Assembly (NCBI GenBank): GCA_003280935.1
Contig: QCDJ01000005.1
Span: forward strand, 1-64,000
Reading direction: 5' to 3'
Length of the DNA stretch: 64,000 nucleotides
Source: Prochlorococcus sp. AG-355-B23
Lineage (GTDB): Bacteria > Cyanobacteriota > Cyanobacteriia > PCC-6307 > Cyanobiaceae
In this document: piece by piece, positions 1-9,928 of the stretch
Numbering within the stretch: the first letter of the stretch is position 1
Layout: each line of letters opens with the position of its first letter
Program-made: the position numbers and the translations under genes
Notes under the pieces: model-generated
Database searches by the model: none
What the model was told of the DNA's origin: nothing
Seen by the model: the letters and a program-made list of their open reading frames with translations, nothing else

Positions 1-2
1 AT

Positions 3-779
3 TACGCAATAAACAAAAAAGACTTTACTCATATTGCGACCGGACATTACGCAAGGATAAAAAAATCATCTTATGCTGAAATACTTGATTGCAAGAGCTT
101 TGTATTTAAGGACTTCCTTCTTCTAAGAGGTGCTGACGAAAACAAGGACCAAAGTTATTTTCTTTATTCTCTTTCACAAGAAGTACTAAGCAGATTAGAA
201 TTTCCTCTTGGTGAAATGAAAAAAGAAGAGACACGAAAGGAAGCCCTGAGATTAGGCCTTAGAACTGCCCATAAACCAGAAAGTCAAGATTTATGTTTAG
301 TTGAGCATTATGGATCAATGCAGAGATTTATCGACAAACACATTGAACCCAATGAAGGAGAAATTGTGCATGTAAATGGGAAAGTCCTAGGCAGGCACAA
401 TGGTATTCAGCACTTTACAGTAGGTCAAAGAAAGGGTTTGGGCATCGCTTGGCCTGAACCATTATATGTAAAAAGTTTAGACAGGGAAAAAAACATAGTT
501 TATGTAGCAGATAAAAGTGATCTGTTTAATAAAGAAGCAATAATTACTAAAGTTAACTGGGTTTCAATCGAAGAACCTAAGCAAGAGATACAAGTAGAAG
601 CACAAATCAGATATAGAAGCCATCCAGTAAAAGGAACTTTAATCCCTTTGAAAAATTTAGATAATCCAACTAAAACATTTAAATTAATATTTGAAGAAAG
701 TCAAAGTTCGGTAACACCCGGACAAGCTGCAGTTTTTTATAAAGGAGAAATTTTATTAGGTGGCGGATTAATTAATTAA
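3..779 (+). CDS. mnmA: tRNA-specific 2-thiouridylase MnmA (TrmU), C-terminal part; 5' end truncated by window edge
   Basis: Frame is open from base 3 ([19 protein letters not shown]...), upstream of the tracked ATG at 216; motifs [15 protein letters not shown] and GQRKGLGI are typical of MnmA. Confidence 0.93.
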   Translation, partial: YAINKKDFTHIATGHYARIKKSSYAEILDCKSFVFKDFLLLRGADENKDQSYFLYSLSQEVLSRLEFPLGEMKKEETRKEALRLGLRTAHKPESQDLCLVEHYGSMQRFIDKHIEPNEGEIVHVNGKVLGRHNGIQHFTVGQRKGLGIAWPEPLYVKSLDREKNIVYVADKSDLFNKEAIITKVNWVSIEEPKQEIQVEAQIRYRSHPVKGTLIPLKNLDNPTKTFKLIFEESQSSVTPGQAAVFYKGEILLGGGLIN

Positions 780-2263
780 TTAATTTTCCAAAAGAAATTT
801 AATCCCATAAAAAATATAAACAATAACAAAATAGGTTTATCTCCAAATTTTGTATAGAAGGTCTTGTCGGATGAAAAATTGGGGAAAACTACTTTATTTT
901 GCTCCACATTTAAATCTAGAAGTTGAATTATTTTCCCATCATCTTTAACTAGACCCGAAGGACCAGTGTTTGATACAAGTAGATTATCTTTTTTATTTTC
1001 AATACTTCTCAATCTTGCCAAAGACAGGAATTGATTATAAAGCTTAGATGGATAGGGATCTAAATTTGCTGCAGTTATTATTAGTTTTGCACCGCTATTA
1101 ATAGCCTTTCTTATTTTCAATCCATCACTAATTTCATAACAAATAGCCACTGCTAGAGGTTGTGTAAATTTAGGATAAAACAATCTTGAATCAGAGCCAG
1201 GTTGAATTCCTCCTACAGCAGATAATCCTCTTGAAAAACTATCTAGAAATCTAGGTGTTTTTTCACCTAATGGAACAAGTCTATTTTTATCTATAAATGA
1301 GGTAAAAGATTTATCTCCAATTTTAAATCCGAGTAAAGAACTTCTTAACTCATTATTAGAATCTCTGAAACCTCCTGCCAAGGTATTAACCTTAAAGCCT
1401 TTAGATAAAAGAAAATTACTATTTAAAGTCCCTTCAGGAGCAACAAGAAGTTTCACTTTTTTTGATAAAGCATGCTTTTGAGCAATAGATAGCTTTTCTT
1501 CAATAAATTCATCATTTATTGTTAATTTATCTCTTGTTGGTATATTAGTTTGCCAAATAGCTACTGGATATTCATAATTTCTTTTAATTGGAGTTGTTAA
1601 ACCTCCAAATAAATGTAAGAAAATAAAAACCAAAAGTCCCAAAAGAAATATTTTTTTAAAGTAAAGTTTTCTTTCCCATCTACCTTGAATATAAAAGATC
1701 CAAAATCCAATCAATATTTGTAATACGCATAAACCACTTGCACCAATCCATCTTGCTAAACCAGCAAGATAAATATCACCTGGGATAAGACTCTCTCCTA
1801 AACCAATCCAAAATAAAGGTGTTTGAGAAAGTATCAATTCACCAATACCCCAAGTCAAAGATAAAAAAAATACTTTTACTGTTAAAGATAATATTTTCAT
1901 TTTGAAAACATCTTCTTTCCAGAGAATGATTTCAACTAACAATCCCCATAAATAAACTAATATCCCACCCAAAAAAGCGCAAAATAATAATATTAAAATG
2001 GTGATTATTAAACTTGTAAGCCATGAAAACCCAAGCCATGTCAATGGATGAAGATCATAAAGCCAAGAATGACTTATCAAGATAAAGAAAAAACCCCAAC
2101 AAAAATTTGCTATTCGCCTTTCACTTCCCTTCCATAAAATAAATAATGACATCGGCATAAAAATCAGCCAAAAATGAGTTGAAACTGAAATTCCTCCTAA
2201 AATCCCTCCTAAACAAGGGTAAAAATATTGTCTTAGACTTTTAATTTGAATTGGGATTAACAA
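776..2263 (-). CDS. lnt: Apolipoprotein N-acyltransferase
   Basis: Multi-TM N-terminus plus nitrilase-like domain ([27 protein letters not shown]); TTG start. Confidence 0.85.
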   Translation of the reverse strand: MLIPIQIKSLRQYFYPCLGGILGGISVSTHFWLIFMPMSLFILWKGSERRIANFCWGFFFILISHSWLYDLHPLTWLGFSWLTSLIITILILLFCAFLGGILVYLWGLLVEIILWKEDVFKMKILSLTVKVFFLSLTWGIGELILSQTPLFWIGLGESLIPGDIYLAGLARWIGASGLCVLQILIGFWIFYIQGRWERKLYFKKIFLLGLLVFIFLHLFGGLTTPIKRNYEYPVAIWQTNIPTRDKLTINDEFIEEKLSIAQKHALSKKVKLLVAPEGTLNSNFLLSKGFKVNTLAGGFRDSNNELRSSLLGFKIGDKSFTSFIDKNRLVPLGEKTPRFLDSFSRGLSAVGGIQPGSDSRLFYPKFTQPLAVAICYEISDGLKIRKAINSGAKLIITAANLDPYPSKLYNQFLSLARLRSIENKKDNLLVSNTGPSGLVKDDGKIIQLLDLNVEQNKVVFPNFSSDKTFYTKFGDKPILLLFIFFMGLNFFWKIN

Positions 2264-2349
2264 TCTAAAATTACGAAATTAAATTTATAATCACCCATTT
2301 ATTGTACCTTCATTCTGTAGACTAAGTTCTAGTAACTTTCAAAATTTAA

Positions 2350-2922
2350 GTGAAAGAAGTCTTTATCAGTTTTGCAGTTTTTGTTTTTTGTGTTTCATTA
2401 ACTCTTTTCAGTCAATTTAATTCACCTCAATTTGTTAATGCTGCTGAATCAGAAACTCAGTCAGTTCAAAGAACATCTGTTGCAAAATCATCAAATGTTT
2501 CAAATAATAATTTATTTGAACTAGACCCATCTGATCCAAATCCTATACTTTTCGCTATGGCAGAAGAAACACCTTCAGACAACAATTCAAGGACTACAGA
2601 AAGTGGTCTAATTATTGCAGATATCGTAAACGGGGAAGGAGATGAGGCTAGTCCTGGGCAAACAGTTACTGTAAATTACACAGGAACATTAGAAGACGGG
2701 ACACAATTTGATACCAGTATCGGCAGAGCTCCATTCAGCTTTCCCTTGGGTGCTGGACGAGTAATAAAAGGTTGGGACGAAGGTGTAGCAGGCATGAAAG
2801 TTGGAGGCAAAAGAAAATTAACAATCCCTCCGGAACTTGGATACGGATCAAGAGGAGCTGGAAATGTAATACCTGCTAATGCGACTTTAATATTTGAAGT
2901 TGAATTATTAAAAGTCAATTAA
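2350..2922 (+). CDS. FKBP-type peptidyl-prolyl cis-trans isomerase, secreted
   Basis: Signal-like N-terminus then [18 protein letters not shown]...[30 protein letters not shown] core; GTG start. Confidence 0.92.
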   Translation: MKEVFISFAVFVFCVSLTLFSQFNSPQFVNAAESETQSVQRTSVAKSSNVSNNNLFELDPSDPNPILFAMAEETPSDNNSRTTESGLIIADIVNGEGDEASPGQTVTVNYTGTLEDGTQFDTSIGRAPFSFPLGAGRVIKGWDEGVAGMKVGGKRKLTIPPELGYGSRGAGNVIPANATLIFEVELLKVN

Positions 2923-3000
2923 ATTAAGTAAGAAAAATATCTAAGACTTTTCAATTTAGTTAATCTCCAAGTAATATATATACAACAGCAAATATTAGAA

Positions 3001-3474
3001 ATGTTAAGTAAATTCATCAATTCTTTTCTAGATAGAAAATCCCTAATGACAGTCCATGCTCACTGCGATGGTCCTTGTGGTGTTTACGACCCAGCATCTA
3101 CGAGAGTTGCAGCTGAAGCAGTCTTATCAATGACAAAAAAACTTATTGCATTAGAAGCTCCTTCTAGCACTGACTCAGCAGAATGGGCTACATACAGTAA
3201 TACATTTTCTAGATATGTTGCAGTTAAAGAAGAGCAAGCTAAAGAAACAAAGAAAGAGATTCTAATTTTGTGGACAGATTACTTTAAACCAGTTCACTTA
3301 GAAACTTATCCAGACTTACATGAAACCATTTGGAAGGCGGCTAAATTATGCAGTGCATGCAAAGTTAATATTGACTTAGCCCAAGCTGAAGAACTCATGA
3401 GTTATGTAGAAAAAATTCATAATATTTTCTGGGCTTCAAAAGGAAGATCTGACGCTTTTGTAAAAGCTAGTTAA
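3001..3474 (+). CDS. sodN: Nickel-containing superoxide dismutase
   Basis: Ni-hook motif HCDGPCGVYDPA after a short N-terminal propeptide. Confidence 0.96.
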   Translation: MLSKFINSFLDRKSLMTVHAHCDGPCGVYDPASTRVAAEAVLSMTKKLIALEAPSSTDSAEWATYSNTFSRYVAVKEEQAKETKKEILILWTDYFKPVHLETYPDLHETIWKAAKLCSACKVNIDLAQAEELMSYVEKIHNIFWASKGRSDAFVKAS

Positions 3475-3875
3475 TCAGAGTTATTTTTAAAAGTTTTTTT
3501 GATTTTATTTTATTTTTTTTAGGTTTAAGAAAAACCGCTATTATTAGTGGTGAATCGATGTTACCTTACTTAAAAGAGGGTGACATTGTATTTTTTAAAA
3601 AATATAAAAAGAATAAATCAATACTTAAAAATCGACAAATAGTTATTTTTAATCATCCAATTAAAAATAAAAACCTAATAAAAAGGATAAATTCAGTAAA
3701 TCAAAATAACGTTGAGGTTATTGGCGACAATATTGAATTTAGCGAAGATAGTAATAAATTTGGATTAATCAATAACGAAAAAATAATTGGGATTGTCACC
3801 TCTAAATTAATTATTCCTAAATTAAAAAATTTTTTAATTCAAAAAAACAGCAGCACTTCTTTGAATCCAAAATAA
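3474..3875 (+). CDS. sodX: Ni-SOD maturation protease, signal peptidase I-like (SodX)
   Basis: S26-type motif ISGESMLPYLKEGDIVFF; directly downstream of sodN. The catalytic-Ser codon (3555-3557) lies just before the first ATG (3558). Frame is open back to 3471 with no ATG/GTG/TTG, so the start is uncertain; ATC at 3474 is one option. Confidence 0.75.
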   Translation: MRVIFKSFFDFILFFLGLRKTAIISGESMLPYLKEGDIVFFKKYKKNKSILKNRQIVIFNHPIKNKNLIKRINSVNQNNVEVIGDNIEFSEDSNKFGLINNEKIIGIVTSKLIIPKLKNFLIQKNSSTSLNPK

Positions 3876-4505
3876 TCCCAAAGAAAAGGAAAGCCCTCCT
3901 GCGACAGCTATTAATCTTTTGATAAATTTTTGACTTGCTTTAAAGGTTGTAAAAGATATTAAACAAGTAAAAAGATTCATACTTATGAGTGAACCAATCA
4001 AATATGAAATCAAATATAAGCAAGCGCTTGTTAAAGGTAGTGCTAAAGCAGGAAGAACTGCAAGAAAATGTGAACCTCCAGCTATACCGTGTAGTAAGCC
4101 TAAACCAGTCAAAGCATGTGAGTGCTTATAATTATTTTTTTGTTCCTTAACATGAAAGTGAAAGTGACGATGGGCGATGCCATTCTCATGCTTATGGGAA
4201 TGCGAGTGGATACTTAATTGAAAAGAATTTTTTATAGCAAATACTCCAACAATTAGAAGTGAAATTCCAACTAGAAATTCGGCAATACTAGAAAATTTGT
4301 TTAATGGCGTAATATCCTTAATAAAAATCGCTAGAAAAGCTAACAAGAGGACTCCTGAAGAATGTCCCAAGCCCCATGAGAAACTATTTTTAAAAGCTTT
4401 TTGGGGATTATTAATCGCTGCTGGTGCCATTGCAATTAGATGATCAGCGCCACTAACTACATGCACAAATCCTGCGACTATACCTGTTAAAATTACAGCC
4501 TGCAT
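3834..4505 (-). CDS. Probable nickel permease (NicO/HupE-like), Ni-SOD-associated transporter
   Basis: HVVSGADHLIAMAPAA, WGLGHSSGV, His-rich loop HSHSHKHENGIAHRHFHFH; adjacent to sodN/sodX. Confidence 0.82.
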   Translation of the reverse strand: MQAVILTGIVAGFVHVVSGADHLIAMAPAAINNPQKAFKNSFSWGLGHSSGVLLLAFLAIFIKDITPLNKFSSIAEFLVGISLLIVGVFAIKNSFQLSIHSHSHKHENGIAHRHFHFHVKEQKNNYKHSHALTGLGLLHGIAGGSHFLAVLPALALPLTSACLYLISYLIGSLISMNLFTCLISFTTFKASQKFIKRLIAVAGGLSFSLGLFWIQRSAAVFLN

Positions 4506-4560
4506 ATATATTCAGTACAACTCTGTTTATTCAATTTTATAGCACGATTTGAAGTCAATA

Positions 4561-5448
4561 TTAAATAGAGTTAAATAATTTCTTAAACGATTGTTCAATA
4601 TCAGTTTCTCGCATAAAAGTTTCACCAATTAATACTCCCATGATCCCAATAGATCTAAGCGATTCTAAATCTTCAGCACAATTAATTCCAGATTCACTTA
4701 TGGGAATAATATTTTGTTTTAAAAATATATCTGCATATGTATTCATCAATTCTTTTGATGTTTTTAAATTCGTTTTAAAAGTCTTTAAGTCCCTATTATT
4801 TATTCCAATCAAATTAAAAGATTTTAACTTTAGAATCCTTTCTAATTCATTAGAGTTATGGACTTCAACAAGAACACTCATCTTTAAATTATCAGCTATT
4901 TTCTTTAAATAAATTAAATCATCATCACTTAAAATCGCAGCGATTAATAATATTGCATCAGCACCAGATACCCTTGCTTTATAAATCTGATAAGCAGAAA
5001 TAATAAAATCTTTGCAGAGTAGAGGGAGATTAGTTGATTTCCTTACAGTTTCGAGTATTTCATAACTACCTTGAAAAAACCTTTTATCGGTAAGTACTGA
5101 GATACATGATGCACCTAATCCTTCATAACAAATTGCTATGTTTTCAGGGTTAAAATCTTTTCTAATAACTCCTTTACTCGGACTAGCTTTTTTTATTTCA
5201 GCAATAACTCCTGGTTTTATTTTTGACTTCAAGATATTTTTATAAAAATCTTTGGGAGTAGGAAGTTTTTCAATCTTTTTGATGAGATCTTCTAAAGAGA
5301 CTATTTTTTTAAAATTCTTAATTTCAATATCCTTGTGCCATACTATTTCTTCAAGAATGTTTTTTGCTTGTGCTTCTCTATGAGGTACAGCATATTCTAA
5401 ATTTTCTACCCTTACTGTTGGATTTGGTGGCCTGCGTCTTATCTCCAT
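4561..5448 (-). CDS. trpC: Indole-3-glycerol phosphate synthase
   Basis: [31 protein letters not shown] motifs. Confidence 0.96.
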   Translation of the reverse strand: MEIRRRPPNPTVRVENLEYAVPHREAQAKNILEEIVWHKDIEIKNFKKIVSLEDLIKKIEKLPTPKDFYKNILKSKIKPGVIAEIKKASPSKGVIRKDFNPENIAICYEGLGASCISVLTDKRFFQGSYEILETVRKSTNLPLLCKDFIISAYQIYKARVSGADAILLIAAILSDDDLIYLKKIADNLKMSVLVEVHNSNELERILKLKSFNLIGINNRDLKTFKTNLKTSKELMNTYADIFLKQNIIPISESGINCAEDLESLRSIGIMGVLIGETFMRETDIEQSFKKLFNSI

Positions 5449-5460
5449 TAATTTTAGATA

Positions 5461-6900
5461 TTAGTTTATTTGAGAAGCCGCCTGTTTATATGCGACCTCA
5501 ACTACTTCACTAAGTGTAGGATGAGTATGAACTTCTTTAGATAATTCAATTACATCCTGGTTCCTTGAAATAGCGTTCGAAATTTCTTGAATTAAATCAG
5601 CTGCATGCAACCCAAAAATATGAGCTCCTAATACTTTCCCATTATCTTTGTTGAAAATCAACTTTAGCAATCCATCACTCTCTAATTCAGCCAATGCTTT
5701 TGAATTAGCCTTAAAGAAACTTTTGACAACTCCCAAAGTAAAATTTTCTTTTGTAGATATCTCTTTAGCTTCAACTTCAGAGAGACCAACTGAACTTATC
5801 TCTGGGTGAGTAAAGGTTGCTGCGGGGATACTTTTATAGTTAATTTCGACATTACCACCGCAAATATTATCAACAGCAATAGTACCCTGCGCTGCAGCTG
5901 TATGGGCAAGCATTAGTTTGCCCGTTACATCTCCAACAGCCCAAATGTTAGGTATTATTTGATCACCATTCTTAACTCTCATTTGATCATCTACAGGAAT
6001 GAAACCTTTTACTGTTTCGACACCAACCGACTCAAGATTTAAGTTATTACTATTAGGACTTCTGCCAGTTGCGACTAGTACTGCGTCAACTTCTAAAGTT
6101 TCTACAACTTCCTTAGATTTTGCATCAGTCAGTTCTATTCTTACAGGGCATCCAGGTGTTATTTTTGTCGCAAAGACATTTGATTTTGTGTCTATATCTC
6201 TTGCTTGAATAAGGTTCTTTTTAGCAATTTTAGTGATGTCTGGATCAAATGTTGGCATAATATTCTCCAAAGCCTCGATCATGGTAACTTCACAACCAAG
6301 CGCGGTATAAACATCAGCAAATTCTAGACCTATATATCCGCTTCCAATAATTGCTATCCATCTTGGAAGCCATTCAAGTTTAACTGCATCATCGCTAGTA
6401 AATACGGTCCTATTATCCAAAGTTATTCCACGGGGCACAAAAGGAGAAGAGCCTGTTGCTATAACAATATTCTTGCATGTGAAAATTTTATCAATACCGT
6501 TTTTATCTCTTACACCTACTTTTTGATTTCCTTCAATTCTTCCAATGCCCAAAATAATTTCAACTCCACTCCTTTTGAGAGTTTTTGTTAAATTTTCTCT
6601 AACATTTAACACTAAATTATTTGCATGATCTGCAATTTTTGATCTCTCGAACCTTACTGGGGAAGCATGAATTCCAAACTTAGCTAAATGTTCATAATCA
6701 GCTATTTCTCTGACTTTTCCACTTGCAGCCAAAAGAGCTTTAGAGGGGACACAACCTTTGTTAACACATGTGCCTCCCATATCAGAAGATTCTACTATTG
6801 CTACTTTCAGTCCCTTACCAGCAGCATGTTTAGCGGCATCAAAACCTCCATATCCTGCTCCTATTACGATTAAATCAAAATCAAAAATTGAATCAGTCAC
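5461..6900 (-). CDS. lpdA: Dihydrolipoamide dehydrogenase
   Basis: GGTCVNKGCVPSKALLA redox motif, FAD/NAD binding motifs, C-terminal HTHPTLSE. Confidence 0.95.
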   Translation of the reverse strand: MTDSIFDFDLIVIGAGYGGFDAAKHAAGKGLKVAIVESSDMGGTCVNKGCVPSKALLAASGKVREIADYEHLAKFGIHASPVRFERSKIADHANNLVLNVRENLTKTLKRSGVEIILGIGRIEGNQKVGVRDKNGIDKIFTCKNIVIATGSSPFVPRGITLDNRTVFTSDDAVKLEWLPRWIAIIGSGYIGLEFADVYTALGCEVTMIEALENIMPTFDPDITKIAKKNLIQARDIDTKSNVFATKITPGCPVRIELTDAKSKEVVETLEVDAVLVATGRSPNSNNLNLESVGVETVKGFIPVDDQMRVKNGDQIIPNIWAVGDVTGKLMLAHTAAAQGTIAVDNICGGNVEINYKSIPAATFTHPEISSVGLSEVEAKEISTKENFTLGVVKSFFKANSKALAELESDGLLKLIFNKDNGKVLGAHIFGLHAADLIQEISNAISRNQDVIELSKEVHTHPTLSEVVEVAYKQAASQIN

Positions 6901-6908
6901 TTTTTTAT

Positions 6909-7733
6909 TTACTTATTGGAGGTGTACGCGACTCTTTTTCGTTCTAATAATAAAGGAACTGCAACACAAGCCACATTCAATGATTCTACAATCTCACTAT
7001 GCGGAATTGTAATTGTTTCATTAAAAGCTTCTTGAATTTTTTTATGAATACCTTGACCTTCATTACCCAAAATCAATGCGGTACGTCTAGACCAATCAAT
7101 TTCCCAGTATGGTTTTGAAGGTTTTTCTGAACTTTTATTGTTGCTTCTAGTAGAGAAAATCTTAAATCCTACATTTGATAATTCAGACAAAGACTTAAGT
7201 AAAGAATTTAATATTTCTTCGTCAATTCCATCAAATCTTAAAAATGGCATATGAAAAACTGCACCTGAGGATGCTCTTAATACCTTTTGGCCTAATGGGT
7301 GCGCACCTCCAGCTAAAAAAATTGCATTAACACCCGCAGCTAAAGCGGTTCTAAACAGATTACCCATATTCCCAGGATCTTGAATTCTGTCGAGAACAAG
7401 AACAAAATCATCTTTTCTATTAAATTGATAATTAGGTATTGCTGAAATCTCTACTAAAGCTGCTATCCCATCTGGATTAATTGTTGAAATCGCAGATGCC
7501 AAGACTTCCTCTGAGACAATATTTATTAATGACTGATCAAATTTTTTGCTTAGATTTTGATTCTTTCTTAGCCATTTTTCGGTAACTAAAATCTTAGAGG
7601 GATTTTTTCCAGACTTCAGCAATTCTTCAATAAGATGAGTACCTTCAATGCAAAAAAAGTCTTGATCTTTTGGAGATGATCCTCTTTTAAAAGATCTAAA
7701 TCTTTTAACTAGATTATTGTTTTTACTAGTTAT
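6909..7733 (-). CDS. SpoU/TrmH-family RNA 2'-O-ribose methyltransferase; start uncertain
   Basis: DRIQDPGNMGNLFRTALAAG, LILGNEGQGI, IPHSEIVESLNVACVA motifs. Substrate-binding domain residues (DFFCIEGTHLIEELLKSGKNPSKILVTEKW) extend upstream of the tracked TTG at 7622; no ATG/GTG/TTG in frame before the stop at 7788-7790. Confidence 0.85.
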   Translation of the reverse strand: MTSKNNNLVKRFRSFKRGSSPKDQDFFCIEGTHLIEELLKSGKNPSKILVTEKWLRKNQNLSKKFDQSLINIVSEEVLASAISTINPDGIAALVEISAIPNYQFNRKDDFVLVLDRIQDPGNMGNLFRTALAAGVNAIFLAGGAHPLGQKVLRASSGAVFHMPFLRFDGIDEEILNSLLKSLSELSNVGFKIFSTRSNNKSSEKPSKPYWEIDWSRRTALILGNEGQGIHKKIQEAFNETITIPHSEIVESLNVACVAVPLLLERKRVAYTSNK

Positions 7734-7944
7734 TTTTAAAAAAGTATTTTCTATGAGTAATTTGAAAAATTTGTTATGAACTATATTTTAATGACATAAA
7801 TATTTTGATCAATTATTTATTAAATTTTTATTTCCCAAGAAACCAAAAAATACATTTTTCACTTTTAATTAATATTCATGACGTTACATAGGGTGGACTT
7901 AATATTATTAGTTTGTCATGATGAATCTAATAAATTAAGTCTTA

Positions 7945-9315
7945 ATGATTTGCGAAAGCAAAACGAAGTCATATCTTAAATCGCAAAATTTAAAGATTCT
8001 TGGCCAAGGCAAGTTAAATGGAATAGTTGAAATAAGTGGTGCGAAGAATTCCGCCTTAGTTTTATTAGCCTCATCATTGCTAACTAATGAAAAAATAATT
8101 CTTGATAATGTACCTTTTCTCACTGATATTGAAAAGATGGGGAATATCTTAAAGAATTTAGGAGTGAATTTAGTTCGTAAAAACAACCAACTAGAAATAG
8201 ATCCAACAACTATTTCGATTAAAGAACTTCCATATGAACTTGTTAAAGGATTAAGAGCTAGTTTCTTTTGTATAGGTGCACTATTAACTAAATTTGGAGA
8301 AGCTCAAGTACCCTTACCAGGTGGATGCAATATTGGCTCAAGGCCAATAGACGAGCACATTAATGGACTAATCGCATTAGGAGCAGACATTATTATTGAA
8401 GAGGGAATTGTCAAGGCAAAAACAAGGGAAAACAAAAAAAGACTTCATGGCACTCATATTAAATTAAATTGTCCAAGTGTAGGTGCGACTGAAACTTTAA
8501 TAATGGCAGCATCTTTAGCTAAAGGAAGAACTACTATTGAAAATGCTGCTAGAGAGCCTGAAGTTCAAGATTTATGCCAAATGCTTAATAAAATGGGGGC
8601 AAAAATTTATGACTCCGGTAAAGAAACAATTATTATTGATGGTGTTAATAAGCTCGGCGGATGTACCCATAAAGTAATTCCAGACCGAATAGAAGCTGGA
8701 ACTTTTCTAATAGCGGCGGCTGCAACTTCCTCTTCAATAACAATCTCTCCAGTAATCCCTCATCATCTTGAAGCTGTTACTAATAAGCTACAAGAGAGTG
8801 GAAGTAAAATTACGATTAAAGGTAATTCGGTTTCTATCAAGAGTAAAGAGATTAAAGGAGTAGATATTGAAACAGCTCCTTTTCCAGGCTTTCCTACTGA
8901 TTTGCAAGCACCATTTACAACTCTAATGACAATCGCGAATGGTGAATCAAAGATAACTGAAACAATTTTCGAAAACAGAATGAATCATATTTATTTACTT
9001 AATGAAATGGGCGCCCATATAAAACTTAACAAAAACGTAGCTCACATCAAAGGTGTTAAAACAATTAATGGGATGAATCTAGTTGGCTCAGATTTAAGGT
9101 CATCAGCTGCATTAATAATTGCAGGAATCATCGCAAAAGGTAGTAGTAAGATCTATGGATTAGAACATTTAGATAGAGGTTATGAAAATTTTGAATTAAA
9201 ACTAAAAAATTTAGGTGTAAAAATAATCAGACAGATCAGTAAAAGTACTTATGAGGAGAATGGATATAAAATTGAACCTAAATCTGTGAATCCTACAAAA
9301 CTCGAAGCAGCTTAG
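7945..9315 (+). CDS. murA: UDP-N-acetylglucosamine 1-carboxyvinyltransferase
   Basis: GKLNGIVEISGAKNSAL, PGGCNIGSRPIDEH, FPTDLQAPF motifs. Confidence 0.95.
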   Translation: MICESKTKSYLKSQNLKILGQGKLNGIVEISGAKNSALVLLASSLLTNEKIILDNVPFLTDIEKMGNILKNLGVNLVRKNNQLEIDPTTISIKELPYELVKGLRASFFCIGALLTKFGEAQVPLPGGCNIGSRPIDEHINGLIALGADIIIEEGIVKAKTRENKKRLHGTHIKLNCPSVGATETLIMAASLAKGRTTIENAAREPEVQDLCQMLNKMGAKIYDSGKETIIIDGVNKLGGCTHKVIPDRIEAGTFLIAAAATSSSITISPVIPHHLEAVTNKLQESGSKITIKGNSVSIKSKEIKGVDIETAPFPGFPTDLQAPFTTLMTIANGESKITETIFENRMNHIYLLNEMGAHIKLNKNVAHIKGVKTINGMNLVGSDLRSSAALIIAGIIAKGSSKIYGLEHLDRGYENFELKLKNLGVKIIRQISKSTYEENGYKIEPKSVNPTKLEAA

Positions 9316-9353
9316 TCTTTTCCAAAAATATTTTTAAAACCTGGAAAATTGAT

Positions 9354-9464
9354 TCAAACGTAAGCAATATTAATTAGTGAAATACAACCCAAAAACAATA
9401 TCAATAACACTAAAAAGCGGTTAGACCAAATTTTATTTAAACCATTAAATTTGAATTCATTCAT
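9354..9464 (-). CDS. Candidate small membrane protein (36 aa): MNEFKFNGLNKIWSNRFLVLLILFLGCISLINIAYV
   Basis: Manual translation; single hydrophobic helix; ATG overlaps the upstream small ORF stop (ATGA). Confidence 0.5.
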   Translation of the reverse strand: MNEFKFNGLNKIWSNRFLVLLILFLGCISLINIAYV

Positions 9465-9568
9465 ACCCAAGTTCCGCTATTAGATCCGAATGTTGTCAGT
9501 ATAGTCACTGCAATAAATAGAAAAGGGACAAATTTAAAGGATAATTTTTTAGCTTGAGTTTTAGACAT
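9461..9568 (-). CDS. Candidate small membrane protein (35 aa): MSKTQAKKLSFKFVPFLFIAVTILTTFGSNSGTWV
   Basis: Manual translation; basic N-terminus plus hydrophobic helix; coupled by 4-nt overlap to the 9354..9464 ORF. Confidence 0.5.
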   Translation of the reverse strand: MSKTQAKKLSFKFVPFLFIAVTILTTFGSNSGTWV

Positions 9569-9808
9569 TTTTTTATTAAATATAACACAATATTACTAAT
9601 TATGAAGCTATCTCCTATTAAAAAGACTTTTAAGGGCATTTAATCGCAAAAATGTATCATAAATGTTTAAGTTTTCCTTTTTACCTTATTTCTTGTCAGC
9701 AAATGCCATAAATAATTCTATGTTTTTATCGAAAAGATTAACTTTTAACAAACGTTGTTATGATAATTTTTCCTTGACCAAAACAATAGTCAATAAGTTG
9801 ATTTTTGT

Positions 9809-9814
9809 TATAAT
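9809..9814 (+). promoter_or_regulatory. Candidate -10 box (TATAAT) for tRNA-Leu/argD
   Basis: Perfect TATAAT 28 nt upstream of the tRNA 5' end; no good -35 at canonical spacing. Confidence 0.5.
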
Positions 9815-9841
9815 AAAAAAGTTCATTTTTGCAAAAGCCTT

Positions 9842-9923
9842 GGGAGCGTGGTGGAATTGGTAGACGCACCGCACTCAAAATGCGGCACCTTCGGGTATGT
9901 CGGTTCAAGTCCGACCGCTCCCA
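9842..9923 (+). tRNA. tRNA-Leu (CAA)
   Basis: Acceptor GGGAGCG/CGCTCCC, anticodon stem-loop CCGCA-CTCAAAA-TGCGG, long variable arm, TTCAAGT T-loop; CCA not encoded. Confidence 0.95.
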
Positions 9924-9928
9924 CTTTG

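Noticed and set aside
2676-2918. 80-aa minus-strand ORF
   Set aside because: Antisense shadow of the well-supported FKBP gene
9663-9863. 66-aa ORF MFKFSFLPYFL...
   Set aside because: Runs into tRNA-Leu (ends AWWNW from the tRNA sequence); AT-rich spurious frame over the promoter region
9848-9928. N-terminal extension of argD (MVELVDAPHSKCGTFGYVGSSPTAPTL)
   Set aside because: Translation of the tRNA-Leu gene; true start is ATG 9929
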